Both the position numbers and the translations under genes were made by a program. This document shows, piece after piece, positions 6,673 to 14,701 of a stretch of DNA of 34,407 nt. The first letter of the stretch is position 1; each line of letters opens with the position of its first letter. The DNA comes from a virus: IMG/VR virus record IMGVR_UViG_3300031553_000019, positions 1 to 34,407 of that record. The stretch is one strand, 5' to 3'. The notes below the pieces were generated by a model. The model was not told where the DNA came from. It searched no databases and worked only from the letters and a program-made list of their open reading frames with translations.

Positions 6673-6735
6673 ATCAGCAACCAGGGGGCCCAGGTAGCCA
6701 GGGGGAAATAAAAAAACACCCTTTGGACGGGGGAC

Positions 6736-6858
6736 TTGACAAAACGCAGTAAGGACAATCCGCCAAGTAGTTTCATATTCAAGCCGAAGTCGAAATGCTG
6801 GCACATTTCGGAAAACGTACTTCACCCTTGCGCCGTCATCCTGGGCCCTATTGAATAA
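6736..6858 (+). CDS. Possible 40-residue leader-encoded peptide
   Basis: A frame from TTG at 6736 to TAA at 6856-6858 reads MTKRSKDNPPSSFIFKPKSK and continues to a HPCAVILGPIE end. A GGGGG cluster lies only three bases before the TTG, which is closer than normal. The stop overlaps the SD of the portal gene, as for coupled genes here. It may be real or simply leader RNA. No function can be suggested. Confidence 0.3.
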   Translation: MTKRSKDNPPSSFIFKPKSKCWHISENVLHPCAVILGPIE

Positions 6859-6870
6859 GGGGGTTTGACC

Positions 6871-8292
6871 ATGACGAACGATAGGCCGAATAACCCGTCA
6901 AATACTCAACGAAGACGTACCAAAGACCGCCTATCTGGGCGGTCTTTTCGCAGATTCCAGGGCAACGGTCAAAACGACGGAAAGTTTACGGTGATAGGTG
7001 TCACCGGATTAAAACATATGGGCGGACGCATTCGGGAAGAATACCTGAATGCAATGAAGAACTGGTCGACCGAAATCAAGTTGTATCTGGAAATGAGGGA
7101 CGACCCGATAATCGGCGCACAGCTCGACGCGATTAAACTTCCGCTTCAGGCCGCCGGATTCGACGTTGAACCGTCCCCTGGCGGGGCCCCGAATGACGAA
7201 GCCGCCGCCGAATGGCTTTGGGATTGCCTGAATAAAATGGACGGCCAAACCTGGAATTCTCATGTCGAAGACGCCCTGGAATTACTGGACTTCGGGTTTT
7301 CGCTTGGTGAAATCGTCCTGGAAAAGCGCGTCGACGGTCGGCTTTGGTTGAAGAATATCGACCCGCGGGGCCAGGAAAGCCTTGTGAATTGGGATTACGA
7401 CCCGAACGAAACCGACAAACTGGTCGCCTTCGTTCAACAAGACCCGAACGGCCAAGGAACCTTCGAGATACCGATTGATAAGTGCGTACATTTCAAATTC
7501 CGCGGTCGGAAGGGAAACCCACAGGGCCATTCTGTACTTCGGGCCCTGTACCGGCCCTATAAGTTCGTTCGTAACCTGGAAGACCTGGAAGGAATCGGTA
7601 TCGAACGTGACGTCGGCGGAATGCCGATCGCTAAACTGAAGGAAGGCGGTTACGAATCGAACGACATTACCGAATTAAAAAAGGTGCTGAAGGGCCTTCG
7701 CAAAGACGAAGAAGTTTACCTTATCGAGCCCGAAGGTATCGACATTCGCGCTTATTCCGGCGGATCGAAGATATACGACGTCAACCAGGTTATTGACCGC
7801 TGGCACAAAGTAATGCTCATGCGGTTCTTTTCACAGTTTCTTATCCTGGGAATGGGAAACGTCGGGACACAGGCCCTTGTCAAAGGGTCCCATGACTTCT
7901 TCGCGCTGGCCCTGGAAGCCGTCCAGCGATATCTTCTGGAAACCTGGAATCTTCAACTTGTACCGTACCTTTTCCAATTCAACGCCTGGACTGGAATATC
8001 CGGATACCCGTCGATTGTTTGGGAAAAGCCGGGCAAGGTAGACCTGGGTGCTATGATTAACTTCCTGAATACCGCGATCGGCGCGAAGGTCATTACCCCG
8101 ACCGATGTTGACGAAGACCATTTGCGGTCAATCGCCGATTTACCCGATCTTCCGGAAGACGAACGCGGGATGCCCCGCGACGTCGAATCGCCGCCCCTGG
8201 GCGGTCTTTTCGACCTTCCGGATAAGTTCGACAAATTGGACAAAACTATGAACAATATCGAAAGGGAACTGGAACTGGCGGGTAAGCAATGA
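6871..8292 (+). CDS. Portal protein, Mu gp29-like (DUF935 type)
   Basis: The start is the ATG at 6871, seven bases after AAGGGGG; an in-frame TTG six bases earlier is less likely. The 473-residue product forms the dodecameric ring at the head vertex through which DNA enters and leaves. Family features visible are the RDDPIIGAQLDAIKLPLQAAGFDVE region (about 75-100), the FGFSLGEIVLEK strand, RHSVLRALYRPY-like GHSVLRALYRPYKFVRNLEDLE (about 220-240) and the later helical wing with GSHDFFALALEAVQRYLLETWN. The C-terminal tail is acidic and ends in a predicted coiled coil. It overlaps the next gene by four bases (ATGA), and a gpF-like gene lies one small gene downstream as in Mu. The assignment is confident at superfamily level. 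Confidence 0.88.
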   Translation: MTNDRPNNPSNTQRRRTKDRLSGRSFRRFQGNGQNDGKFTVIGVTGLKHMGGRIREEYLNAMKNWSTEIKLYLEMRDDPIIGAQLDAIKLPLQAAGFDVEPSPGGAPNDEAAAEWLWDCLNKMDGQTWNSHVEDALELLDFGFSLGEIVLEKRVDGRLWLKNIDPRGQESLVNWDYDPNETDKLVAFVQQDPNGQGTFEIPIDKCVHFKFRGRKGNPQGHSVLRALYRPYKFVRNLEDLEGIGIERDVGGMPIAKLKEGGYESNDITELKKVLKGLRKDEEVYLIEPEGIDIRAYSGGSKIYDVNQVIDRWHKVMLMRFFSQFLILGMGNVGTQALVKGSHDFFALALEAVQRYLLETWNLQLVPYLFQFNAWTGISGYPSIVWEKPGKVDLGAMINFLNTAIGAKVITPTDVDEDHLRSIADLPDLPEDERGMPRDVESPPLGGLFDLPDKFDKLDKTMNNIERELELAGKQ

Positions 8293-8582
8293 AATGTCCG
8301 CGTGACCATTGCGGGGGCGATCTATCGTTCGACCGTGAAGACGAAAAGTGGAAATGCTCATTATGTGAACGCAGTTGGACACCGGAAGAGCTGAAGGAAT
8401 TGACCAAAGATAAACAGTCGAAGACACCCAGGCGGAAAAAGGCGCAACGTGAACCGGTCGGCTTTTATTATTTTACCGACGTCGATCTGGACATTCTGAA
8501 CGACGAAGAATTCTGGCCCTTCTGGACGGCGCTTGGACGTGTTCTTCGAGCCCGAATAAAACGTGAAAGGAAGGCCGAATAA
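8289..8582 (+). CDS. Zinc-ribbon protein inserted between portal and gpF-like genes
   Basis: The N-terminus of this 97-residue protein has a clear zinc ribbon: CPRDHCGG (residues 3-10) and CSLCERSW (about 23-30). A basic linker (KQSKTPRRKKAQRE) and a second helical part follow. The ATG overlaps the portal stop and the stop overlaps the next ATG, so it is made in step with the head proteins. Zinc binding is well supported by the four cysteines. The role is unknown; it may be a small connector or nucleic-acid-binding protein. Confidence 0.75.
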   Translation: MKCPRDHCGGDLSFDREDEKWKCSLCERSWTPEELKELTKDKQSKTPRRKKAQREPVGFYYFTDVDLDILNDEEFWPFWTALGRVLRARIKRERKAE

Positions 8583-9406
8583 TGGCAACAACGGTACGTC
8601 GTCGCGGCGCGCATGGCCGACGTCCAGCGGGTCAGAAGCAACGTATCGGTTCGGGTGATTGGGAAAAGTCGACGAACCGACAGCAACGTAAAATCGTCCG
8701 GACATATGACGAATGGGTCGCCGCCCTGAAGCGTGAATTGAACCGCCTGGCAAAGCGGGGGGCCAGTCTTCCGGAACTTCACGCGCACATAGATTCACAG
8801 ATTCCCGTCCTGGAAGAATGCCTGGTCGAAGTAATGACAAAGGGCGTCGAATCGGCTGTAAAACAGACTGCCGGCCAGCGGGCCGAACTTCCCCAAATCC
8901 GCGCGAAGGCGCAACGTATGATTGAAGAAAACGTGACCCTGGTACGCCGGAATCTGATTCCCCATATTCACGAAAAAATATCCCTGACACTGGCCGCCGC
9001 CGTTCCCGGGCTTATCCTGGGCGGGTTGGCCCTTGAACAACAAAAGGCGGTTGCAATGGCGATTCGAAATGCTTCAGCAGCGACCAGGTCAGCGCCGGCG
9101 CAATTCGCCGGCGGGTATTGGGTTGCCATATTCGAAACACAGAAGTCGCTTGGTGAAGTCCGCGAAGACGAACGGGCTTCCCAGGGCCTAGAGCCGGAAC
9201 CGGTACGCTGGAACCTGGACCCGAGGGCTGAACATTGCAAACCTTCGCCTGGATTCTTCGGGTGCCCGCAAATGGCAAAGGATTATAAGTCATGGCGCGA
9301 CCTTCCGACGGTTCCAGGCGGACAGGTAACTTGCCGCGGGAACTGTCGGTGTTATCTGACCGTATTCCGTGACGGCCAATGGCAAAGGGGCGTATATGAT
9401 GACTGA
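8582..9406 (+). CDS. Head morphogenesis protein, Mu gpF/SPP1 gp7-like
   Basis: The protein has 274 residues. The C-terminal part (about 209-260) shows the typical pattern of the gpF/gp7 minor head family: RWNLDPRAEHCKPSPG, a second Cys at 228, DLPTVPGG and then CRGNCRCYL. The central region has a hydrophobic helix pair near LTLAAAVPGLILGGLALEQQ. In Mu and SPP1 the family member binds the portal and is taken into the head in few copies, where it is needed for DNA to stay or be ejected correctly. Its position right after the portal fits. The N-terminus is very basic (VRRRGAHGRRPAGQKQR), consistent with DNA contact. Confidence 0.85.
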   Translation: MATTVRRRGAHGRRPAGQKQRIGSGDWEKSTNRQQRKIVRTYDEWVAALKRELNRLAKRGASLPELHAHIDSQIPVLEECLVEVMTKGVESAVKQTAGQRAELPQIRAKAQRMIEENVTLVRRNLIPHIHEKISLTLAAAVPGLILGGLALEQQKAVAMAIRNASAATRSAPAQFAGGYWVAIFETQKSLGEVREDERASQGLEPEPVRWNLDPRAEHCKPSPGFFGCPQMAKDYKSWRDLPTVPGGQVTCRGNCRCYLTVFRDGQWQRGVYDD

Positions 9407-9428
9407 CGACGAACAAGGGGGTAATAAA

Positions 9429-9695
9429 ATGCCGGAACCAAATCAACTTCGTATCAAGTGTAAAGGCGGGAAATTGACCGAAGTCCTGGTAACGAACGAA
9501 GACGGCAAAGTTAAGAATGTGACTTCCGCTTTGCGTAGCTGTACGGGTATTACTACACCACACGAATGTTCAAATGAATTTATAGCACAAAAAAACGGGA
9601 CTTCAACCACGATTCGTTATGTAGCATTATTGAAGCAATTGGATTATACTCTGGAACCCGAAACCGCGAAGCAAATTTACGCCCTGGGAGACTAG
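9429..9695 (+). CDS. Hypothetical 88-residue protein
   Basis: I chose the ATG at 9429 because AAGGGGG lies seven bases upstream; ATGs at 9396 and 9399 also have an AAAGGGG and would lengthen the protein by about ten residues. The product is beta-rich (LRIKCKGGKLTEVLVTNEDGK) with two further cysteines (RSCTGITTPHEC). It lies between the gpF-like and zinc-knuckle genes and is not recognised. Confidence 0.65.
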   Translation: MPEPNQLRIKCKGGKLTEVLVTNEDGKVKNVTSALRSCTGITTPHECSNEFIAQKNGTSTTIRYVALLKQLDYTLEPETAKQIYALGD

Positions 9696-9698
9696 CCA

Positions 9699-9902
9699 TT
9701 GATTGACGGTAATACCGTATATTGTGATTGTTGCGGTACCGAAAAAATGGCCCAGGTTGTCGGTGATAATCTGGTAATTAAAGACCGGCGACACGGGCAA
9801 AGGCACGTCGTTGTTATTAGAATTAGTGACCTTCTTGACATATTAAAAAAGAAGTCCGATAATGTCCCCAAAGACCAGGCCGTCGAAATAACGGCAGATT
9901 AA
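9699..9902 (+). CDS. Small Cys-rich protein
   Basis: This frame starts at TTG 9699, with GGGAG nine bases upstream, and gives 67 residues. YCDCCGTEK near the N-terminus is a metal-binding knuckle, followed by a beta-rich part (VVVIRISDLLDIL) and an acidic end. The start codon is the less certain part. The transcription terminator at 9946-9987 follows. It is one of many small cysteine-pair proteins in this window; function is unknown. Confidence 0.55.
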   Translation: MIDGNTVYCDCCGTEKMAQVVGDNLVIKDRRHGQRHVVVIRISDLLDILKKKSDNVPKDQAVEITAD

Positions 9903-9945
9903 CAACTGAATACAGGCGGCGCGATCGCCCGAAAGTTGGCCCGAC

Positions 9946-9987
9946 CGACCCCGCTGGACGGTTATCCGTCTCTCGGGGTCGTTTTTT
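9946..9987 (+). terminator. Rho-independent terminator
   Basis: The outer stem CGACCCCG (9946-9953) pairs perfectly with CGGGGTCG (9974-9981), an inner stem GACGG/CCGTC closes on a TTAT loop, and six T follow at 9982-9987. It separates the portal/gpF block from the protease/capsid block, yet the next genes have no obvious promoter of their own, so termination may be partial. Confidence 0.9.
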
Positions 9988-10016
9988 ATTATCGGCTTGG
10001 TCGGGGGCTGAAGGAA

Positions 10017-10220
10017 ATGGAGTGCCCGAATTGCAACAATCAGTTGGAAGAATTGACCGAAGAATCCCGCGGAATGGGGAATCAGGCATTGGCCCGTTGC
10101 CCCGTATGCGGGCTTCATGCGTTGTTTTCGGGCGACGTACTAACGCAATACTGGCCCGACGGCCAGGAAGGGGGCGGTAAATGCCTTTCGGACCGTACGT
10201 TGACTTCAACGATTGTGTAG
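10017..10220 (+). CDS. Small zinc-ribbon protein
   Basis: The ATG at 10017 gives 67 residues; a longer reading from 9936 would pass through the terminator and is not accepted. CPNCNN at the very N-terminus and CPVCGLH near residue 29 form a classic two-knuckle zinc ribbon. The 3' end overlaps the start of the protease gene by 40 bases. It is probably translated together with the protease. The role is unknown. Confidence 0.65.
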   Translation: MECPNCNNQLEELTEESRGMGNQALARCPVCGLHALFSGDVLTQYWPDGQEGGGKCLSDRTLTSTIV

Positions 10221-11935
10221 CAAAGAACGGCGACAAATCAAATCCGAAAGCCTTCTGCGCTTGGCTTCACCACAAGATAGTCGGAACTTGGCCCGGTGAA
10301 ATGAGCGCCGACACATACCCCGAACCATTCTGGACGGCATACGACGAAGCAATGACGAAAGGTAAAACCGAAAAAGACGCCTTCATTGCTGGCGACGATG
10401 CCGCGAAGAAAGCCGGCTGGAACCAATCACGATTCGGCTGGTTGCGCGAATTGCAAGCGCCTGAAATGAAGGAAATTACCGGCGTTCGAATCTTCGGCGA
10501 AGGAACCTGGACTGACAGCGCCGGATTCGAAAAGACCTGGTCACACGAAGAACTTCAGTCAATGGTCGACGCGTTCGAAGCGGGGGTCCCCGCAATTGTA
10601 CCGATAAAATGCGGGCATACTTCGGACGAATTCAACGAACGCATAGCGGAAGCCCTGGGCGTTCCGGTAGATGTTGTTACCGGAGAAAAGGGCCAGGGAC
10701 AAATTTCGTTAGGCAAAGCAACTGCCCTTCAATTGAAAGGAAGCTGGATAATTGCTTCCTTCGATAAAATCCCCGAACCGATAGCCAACCTTATTGAAGG
10801 CGGCCAATACTCGACCGTATCGGTCGAGATTGAAGACAAGGTCGGGGAATATGGCCCGGTGATTACCGGTGTCGCATTGTTAGGCGCGGAAGAACCCGCG
10901 GTCGCGGGGGCGACACTGGAAAGGGCCCTGGTATTCGGCGGTAAAAGGCAAGGCGCGCGGGTATATTCGTTCCAGGTTGGCGACGATATACCAGTATCAG
11001 AGCTGAAAGCCGAATTTGAAGACATACAGGCCAAACTATCCGAAATAGTGAAGGGGAAAAGAGGCGCGCCATTATTCAGGGCGTTGTTCGGGAATCTGAA
11101 CGACATATTCGACCGCTTGACGGCGGGCCGGCATTCGGCTTCGTCGGGGGACTCCGCGGAAGTCCCCGCGGAAATCCGCGCTTTAGTCGACCAGGAATAC
11201 CAGGGGAATATCGGGCCCCTGATTGCCTGGGCCGGACGTGTCGGCTTCGACGCTTGCGTCGCCGAGCTGACCGGAAAGCCTGGTATCACCGACCCCGTCC
11301 GCGTGTGTGGTTGGTTGAAAGGTCAGGCACATTCTCATTCTGAAGAAGGGGGTAATTACCAAATGCCAGAAGAATTGAAAGCGATTGCCGAAGCCCTGGG
11401 TTTGGGCGAAGATGCCACAATCGAAGACATAATCGCCGCTATTCAAGCCCTGGCGGAAAAGGCCGCCGCACCCGCCGAAGGTGAAATGAAGGAAGGCGAT
11501 AACAACGACGATGCCGAAAAAGGCGAAGGCGCAATGGCCGAAGAGCTGAAGAAGGCAAACGACAGAATCGCCGCCCTGGAAGCCGAAAAAGTACAGCGGG
11601 ATTCAATGGCCGCATGGCAGAAGAAGACGTCGAAACTGACGTCGATTCCTGGAACGGCGGACGAATACGCGATAAGCCTGGCCGAAATCGAAACCAAAGC
11701 CGGCAAGGAAGCCGCGGAATCACAGTTCAAGGCGCTGGAAAAGGCGAATGAACTGGCCGAAAACGCGACGAAGATTGTCGGGACTTCCCGAACGACCGGC
11801 CCAAGCGACTTCGACAATGAAGTGTCCAAATACATGAAGGATCACCCGGACAAAACCAAAGTCGAAGCAATCGAAGCCGTAATGAAGGAACACCCGGAGT
11901 TGTACTTTGCCAGGCGTGACGGTTGGGAACAATAA
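10181..11935 (+). CDS. Prohead protease (Mu gpI-like) with C-terminal scaffold
   Basis: This 584-residue protein combines several parts. Residues 1-32 hold a Cys/His motif (FNDCVAKNGDK...AFCAWLHH). Residues 42-90 resemble a ChaB-like helical unit. Residues 97-245 form a Mu gpI-like serine protease, with the likely catalytic His in KCGHTSDE (H146) and Ser in YSTVSVEIE (S214). From 395 onward lies an acidic coiled-coil scaffold. A second copy of the Cys motif (FDACVAELTGK...RVCGWLK) occurs at 356-380. The protease is expected to mature the scaffold and other head proteins inside the prohead. SD GGGGG lies upstream of ATG 10181. The product is confidently a protease-scaffold; the job of the Cys motifs is unknown. 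Confidence 0.85.
   Translation: MPFGPYVDFNDCVAKNGDKSNPKAFCAWLHHKIVGTWPGEMSADTYPEPFWTAYDEAMTKGKTEKDAFIAGDDAAKKAGWNQSRFGWLRELQAPEMKEITGVRIFGEGTWTDSAGFEKTWSHEELQSMVDAFEAGVPAIVPIKCGHTSDEFNERIAEALGVPVDVVTGEKGQGQISLGKATALQLKGSWIIASFDKIPEPIANLIEGGQYSTVSVEIEDKVGEYGPVITGVALLGAEEPAVAGATLERALVFGGKRQGARVYSFQVGDDIPVSELKAEFEDIQAKLSEIVKGKRGAPLFRALFGNLNDIFDRLTAGRHSASSGDSAEVPAEIRALVDQEYQGNIGPLIAWAGRVGFDACVAELTGKPGITDPVRVCGWLKGQAHSHSEEGGNYQMPEELKAIAEALGLGEDATIEDIIAAIQALAEKAAAPAEGEMKEGDNNDDAEKGEGAMAEELKKANDRIAALEAEKVQRDSMAAWQKKTSKLTSIPGTADEYAISLAEIETKAGKEAAESQFKALEKANELAENATKIVGTSRTTGPSDFDNEVSKYMKDHPDKTKVEAIEAVMKEHPELYFARRDGWEQ
11363..11935 (+). CDS. Internal-start scaffold protein (nested in the protease gene)
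   Basis: An in-frame ATG at 11363 is preceded by AAGGGGG at 11346-11352, the same ribosome site used by almost all genes here. It would make a 190-residue protein that is only the coiled-coil scaffold, beginning MPEELKAIAEALGLG and rich in Ala, Glu and Lys. The nested arrangement matches lambda C/Nu3 and Mu I/Z, where free scaffold is needed in excess over protease. The SD sequence is itself translated in the long form as EEGGNYQ. Production of the short form is inferred. Confidence 0.75.
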   Translation: MPEELKAIAEALGLGEDATIEDIIAAIQALAEKAAAPAEGEMKEGDNNDDAEKGEGAMAEELKKANDRIAALEAEKVQRDSMAAWQKKTSKLTSIPGTADEYAISLAEIETKAGKEAAESQFKALEKANELAENATKIVGTSRTTGPSDFDNEVSKYMKDHPDKTKVEAIEAVMKEHPELYFARRDGWEQ

Positions 11936-11977
11936 CGGCGGGTTCCTGAATAATATCAAGTAAGGGGGAATGCTCAC

Positions 11978-12370
11978 ATGGGCGCAAACGAAAAACTTGT
12001 GTTCACAGATAGCCACGAAGTCGATGCAACCTTCGCTTCAAAGCAATACTACGGCTGTAAATATAGCGCCGACAACCACGTTTCCGTAATGGCGGCTGAT
12101 ACCGACGTGCCCGCCGGAATTATGTTAGAGAATCCGGCCAGCGGTAAAGTCGGCCTTGTCCTGAAGGTTGGCAGATGCCCCGGAGTGGTATCCGAAGCGA
12201 TTACTTACGGCCAGAAGGTGCGTATCGACAGCGACGGTAAGGTTGCCCTTTGCGAACCTGGAACCGACACAACGACTTACCTGGTCGGAACCTGTGTCCA
12301 GGGGGCCGATGCCGACGGGGAAACCGGCGTCTTCGACTTTTGCTTCCCGAATGCTGGACGGGCGGCCTAG
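11978..12370 (+). CDS. Head decoration-like protein (DUF2190 type)
   Basis: The 130-residue protein is beta-rich and lies directly before the major capsid gene, the normal place of the small DUF2190/decoration proteins that bind the outside of the capsid. Typical features are the DTDVPAGIMLENPASGKVGLVL region and GQKVRIDSDGKVAL, followed by a repeating GTCVQGADADGETGVF segment. SD TAAGGGGGAA lies thirteen bases before the ATG. The family call is from pattern and position. Confidence 0.75.
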   Translation: MGANEKLVFTDSHEVDATFASKQYYGCKYSADNHVSVMAADTDVPAGIMLENPASGKVGLVLKVGRCPGVVSEAITYGQKVRIDSDGKVALCEPGTDTTTYLVGTCVQGADADGETGVFDFCFPNAGRAA

Positions 12371-12407
12371 AGCCCGAAGCCTAATTACGAAGGGGGAATA
12401 ACGAACA

Positions 12408-13367
12408 ATGAAACGACACTTTGGAAATCCGACGCTGTCAGACGTTCATATTGATTCGGCCTTGTCCGAAATCGCTATCGCGTATCAGAACAAGGCGTTC
12501 ATTGCCGACCAGGTATTACCACTTGTGACCGTGGACAAACAGTCGGACTATTTTTTCGTATGGGATAAGGGTTCCTGGCTGACTAACCAGGTAGAAAAAC
12601 GGGCACCGGGCGACACCTATCCCGAAGGTCGCATGAAGCTGTCAAACGACACCTATTATTGCGACGTTTATCACCTGGGTTACGCGATACCCTGGGAAAA
12701 GAAGAAGAACGCCGACACCGCCATTAACCTTGAAAGGTCGGGTACTAACTGGCTGGCACACCAGTTCGCCCTGAACCGTGAAATCCAGATCGCGGCGGCA
12801 ATTATGGGCGACAGTATATGGGACAACGACCTGGACGGCGGAACCGACTTCACCCAATGGGACGATTACGACAATTCCGATCCGCCGGATGATGTCGACA
12901 CCTATTGCGACACCGTCCTTCAGAATACCGGTGTCAGGCCGAACACCCTGGTCATCGGTCGCCAGGTCTTCAGCAAACTACGCCGACACCCGTTGCTTCT
13001 CGATATGTTCAAGTACACGGGGGCCGGAATCCTGACTGAAGACCAGGTTCGTCAAGCCCTGGACATTGAAAAACTTCTTATCGGTACAGCCGTCCAGCGT
13101 ACTTCGAATGAAGGCGCGACGGCAGTCCAGGCGTTCGTATGGGGCAAGGATGCACTTCTGCTATACGTGCCTGACAGCCCCGCAATCAACGAACCATCGG
13201 CGGGATATACCTTCGTGTGGAACCTGGAAGATACCGGTTTCACAACCGCCATTGTCCCGACAATTCAGGAAGACCGCGATCGTGACTTCCTGAAGGGCAA
13301 ACACGCTTACGACTTCAAAGTCACCGGGTCCGACCTGGGCGTCTTCTTCGACGACGCCGTGGGATAG
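12408..13367 (+). CDS. Major capsid protein
   Basis: The 319-residue protein follows the protease, scaffold and decoration genes and is the expected shell subunit of the HK97 fold. The N-terminus (NPTLSDVHIDSALSEIAIAYQNKAFIADQVLPLV) is typical of the Mu/environmental-phage capsid group that starts without a cleavable delta domain. The P-domain and E-loop parts fit KRAPGDTYPEG and HLGYAIPWEKKKNADTA; RPNTLVIGRQVFSKLRRHP lies in the A-domain. SD AAGGGGGAA precedes the ATG. A strong hairpin follows the stop. The assignment is confident from context and sequence pattern. Confidence 0.88.
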   Translation: MKRHFGNPTLSDVHIDSALSEIAIAYQNKAFIADQVLPLVTVDKQSDYFFVWDKGSWLTNQVEKRAPGDTYPEGRMKLSNDTYYCDVYHLGYAIPWEKKKNADTAINLERSGTNWLAHQFALNREIQIAAAIMGDSIWDNDLDGGTDFTQWDDYDNSDPPDDVDTYCDTVLQNTGVRPNTLVIGRQVFSKLRRHPLLLDMFKYTGAGILTEDQVRQALDIEKLLIGTAVQRTSNEGATAVQAFVWGKDALLLYVPDSPAINEPSAGYTFVWNLEDTGFTTAIVPTIQEDRDRDFLKGKHAYDFKVTGSDLGVFFDDAVG

Positions 13368-13378
13368 CGAAACCTTAT

Positions 13379-13407
13379 CGGGCGGCCCTGGTTCGCTAGG
13401 GCCCCCG
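13379..13407 (+). other. Stable hairpin after the major capsid gene
   Basis: CGGG (13379-13382) and GGCCCT (13384-13389) pair with AGGGCC (13398-13403) and CCCG (13404-13407), leaving one bulged C and an eight-base loop. There is no T run, so it is more likely to stabilise the capsid mRNA 3' end or cause processing than to terminate. Confidence 0.6.
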
Positions 13408-13439
13408 AAATCGAATAATCGAAAAGGGGGAATAGAACA

Positions 13440-14372
13440 ATGACCGTCCGTTGGAGAGGACGACACGTATTCGATACCCTGGTCGCGAATTCCGTTGAAG
13501 GAATACTGGCGGGTTATGCTTCGAACCCGCTGGCGACGCATTATTACGTTGACGACCAGAATGGAAGCGACAGCAATTCGGGGCTTTCCCCGAATGAAGC
13601 GAAATTGACCCTTCAGGCCGCGATTGACCTTTGCACAGACTGGAAAGGGGACATAATTCACGTTACCAGGGGAACCCAAACGGTAACGACTTCAGTCCTT
13701 TTCAATAAAAAGGGGATTATGGTCATTGCCGACCAGCTTGGCAATCCGTATGCAATGGGCGAAAGTCATGTAATTTACGGGTCGCATACGGACGGGCCCG
13801 CGGCGACAATACTTCAGCCTTGCGCCTTAATTGGCCTGGGCTTCTGCGGTTCCCAGGCGGCGGGGCCTTCCCTTCTCATAGATTGCGACGAAGAAGGTTC
13901 CTGGTCGGGGGGCTTTTCCCTGGTCAAAGCTTGCCGCTTTTCCCATTGGGGGATTGCCAAAGCTTACGCCGTCCAGGTCAAAGGAACGGGCGACAACCAG
14001 ATTGAAGACTGTATGTTCGACGGTCTTTGGACTGGTTACACGGGCGCGGCGATTTACGCCCAAGATAGCGGGGCAATGGGTGTCTGGAACCTGGGCGTCG
14101 AACGGAACCGCTTCTTCAACATTGGTTCGGGGAAATACTGTATCGAAATCAAGTCTTCTTCACACCTTCGCCAATGTATCTTGAAGGACAATCTGAACAT
14201 CGGTCCCGTTGCAACCAGAGCAAAGTTTTTCAAGTCCAATTCAAACAGTGGCGACGGTCTTATCGCGGGCAATTACACGGGCCTAGCGACCGATACGGGT
14301 TCCTATGACCGAACCGTCGCACAGCTTGAAACCCAGGGCTTCGCCGTATCGAACAACCATTACCTTGAATAA
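13440..14372 (+). CDS. Beta-helix (pectate-lyase-like fold) structural protein
   Basis: After a short N-terminus the protein (310 residues) has the common beta-helix entry motif YYVDDQNGSDSNSGLSP followed by TLQAAIDLC. Short repeating strands such as NQIEDCMFDGL, VERNRFFNIGSG and RQCILKDNLNIG come next, the ladder pattern of right-handed parallel beta-helices. Phage proteins of this fold are spikes or capsid fibres that bind or cut polysaccharide. It is placed among head genes, not at the tail end, so a capsid-associated fibre is likely. SD AAAAGGGGGAA precedes ATG 13440. No catalytic residues can be assigned. Confidence 0.7.
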   Translation: MTVRWRGRHVFDTLVANSVEGILAGYASNPLATHYYVDDQNGSDSNSGLSPNEAKLTLQAAIDLCTDWKGDIIHVTRGTQTVTTSVLFNKKGIMVIADQLGNPYAMGESHVIYGSHTDGPAATILQPCALIGLGFCGSQAAGPSLLIDCDEEGSWSGGFSLVKACRFSHWGIAKAYAVQVKGTGDNQIEDCMFDGLWTGYTGAAIYAQDSGAMGVWNLGVERNRFFNIGSGKYCIEIKSSSHLRQCILKDNLNIGPVATRAKFFKSNSNSGDGLIAGNYTGLATDTGSYDRTVAQLETQGFAVSNNHYLE

Positions 14373-14407
14373 TCCCTGGGCGAACGAAGAAAACGAAGAG
14401 GGCTCGA

Positions 14408-14521
14408 ATGAGCAATCCGAAGAAGTTCCCGAAAATCGACCGGCCGAAGGCGGTGAAGGGCAGTCAGCCGATGCCCGCGCCTTTGGTTGACATGGCCGCC
14501 GAAATGAAGGCGGCGAAATAG
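14408..14521 (+). CDS. Possible 37-residue basic peptide
   Basis: An ATG at 14408 with AGAGGG five bases upstream opens a frame MSNPKKFPKIDRPKAVKG that ends in a short Ala/Met/Lys helix and a TAG at 14519-14521. An overlapping acidic frame (14305-14490) exists but lacks a ribosome site. Similar tiny Pro/Lys-rich peptides occur among head genes of environmental phages, by my recollection. Low certainty. Confidence 0.4.
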   Translation: MSNPKKFPKIDRPKAVKGSQPMPAPLVDMAAEMKAAK

Positions 14522-14584
14522 CCATCCTGGGGGCTCTGGTACGGTTTCCAGGACAAAGTATATGACCTGATAATAAAGACGCGT

Positions 14585-14626
14585 GGGGCGGGGAAGCCGT
14601 AAAAGCGGTTCTATCTTCCCCGCCCC
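14585..14626 (+). other. 12-bp GC-rich hairpin in a gene-free stretch
   Basis: GGGGCGGGGAAG (14585-14596) is perfectly complementary to CTTCCCCGCCCC (14615-14626), and the loop contains a small CCG/CGG stem. There is no T run after it. It lies in a 180-base gap (14522-14701) in which I see no gene. It may be an RNA-stability or processing element, or a weak terminator inside the structural operon. Confidence 0.65.
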
Positions 14627-14701
14627 TGAAAACAGAATACGGGTTACTGGTCCGCCGCCTTTGGGGGTCGTCCCGAATAAAAACGTAGGGGGTAACTGGC
14701 A

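Noticed and set aside
6736-6758. Second TTGACA as a -35 box before the portal gene
   Set aside because: No -10-like hexamer occurs 16-18 bases downstream. GACAAT is only 12 bases away.
9936-10016. Longer start for the zinc-ribbon protein at 10017
   Set aside because: It would be encoded by the rho-independent terminator stem and T run.
14305-14490. Acidic open frame NNPWANEENEEG overlapping the end of the beta-helix gene
   Set aside because: It has no ribosome site, and the alternative frame at 14408 has AGAGGG at proper spacing.
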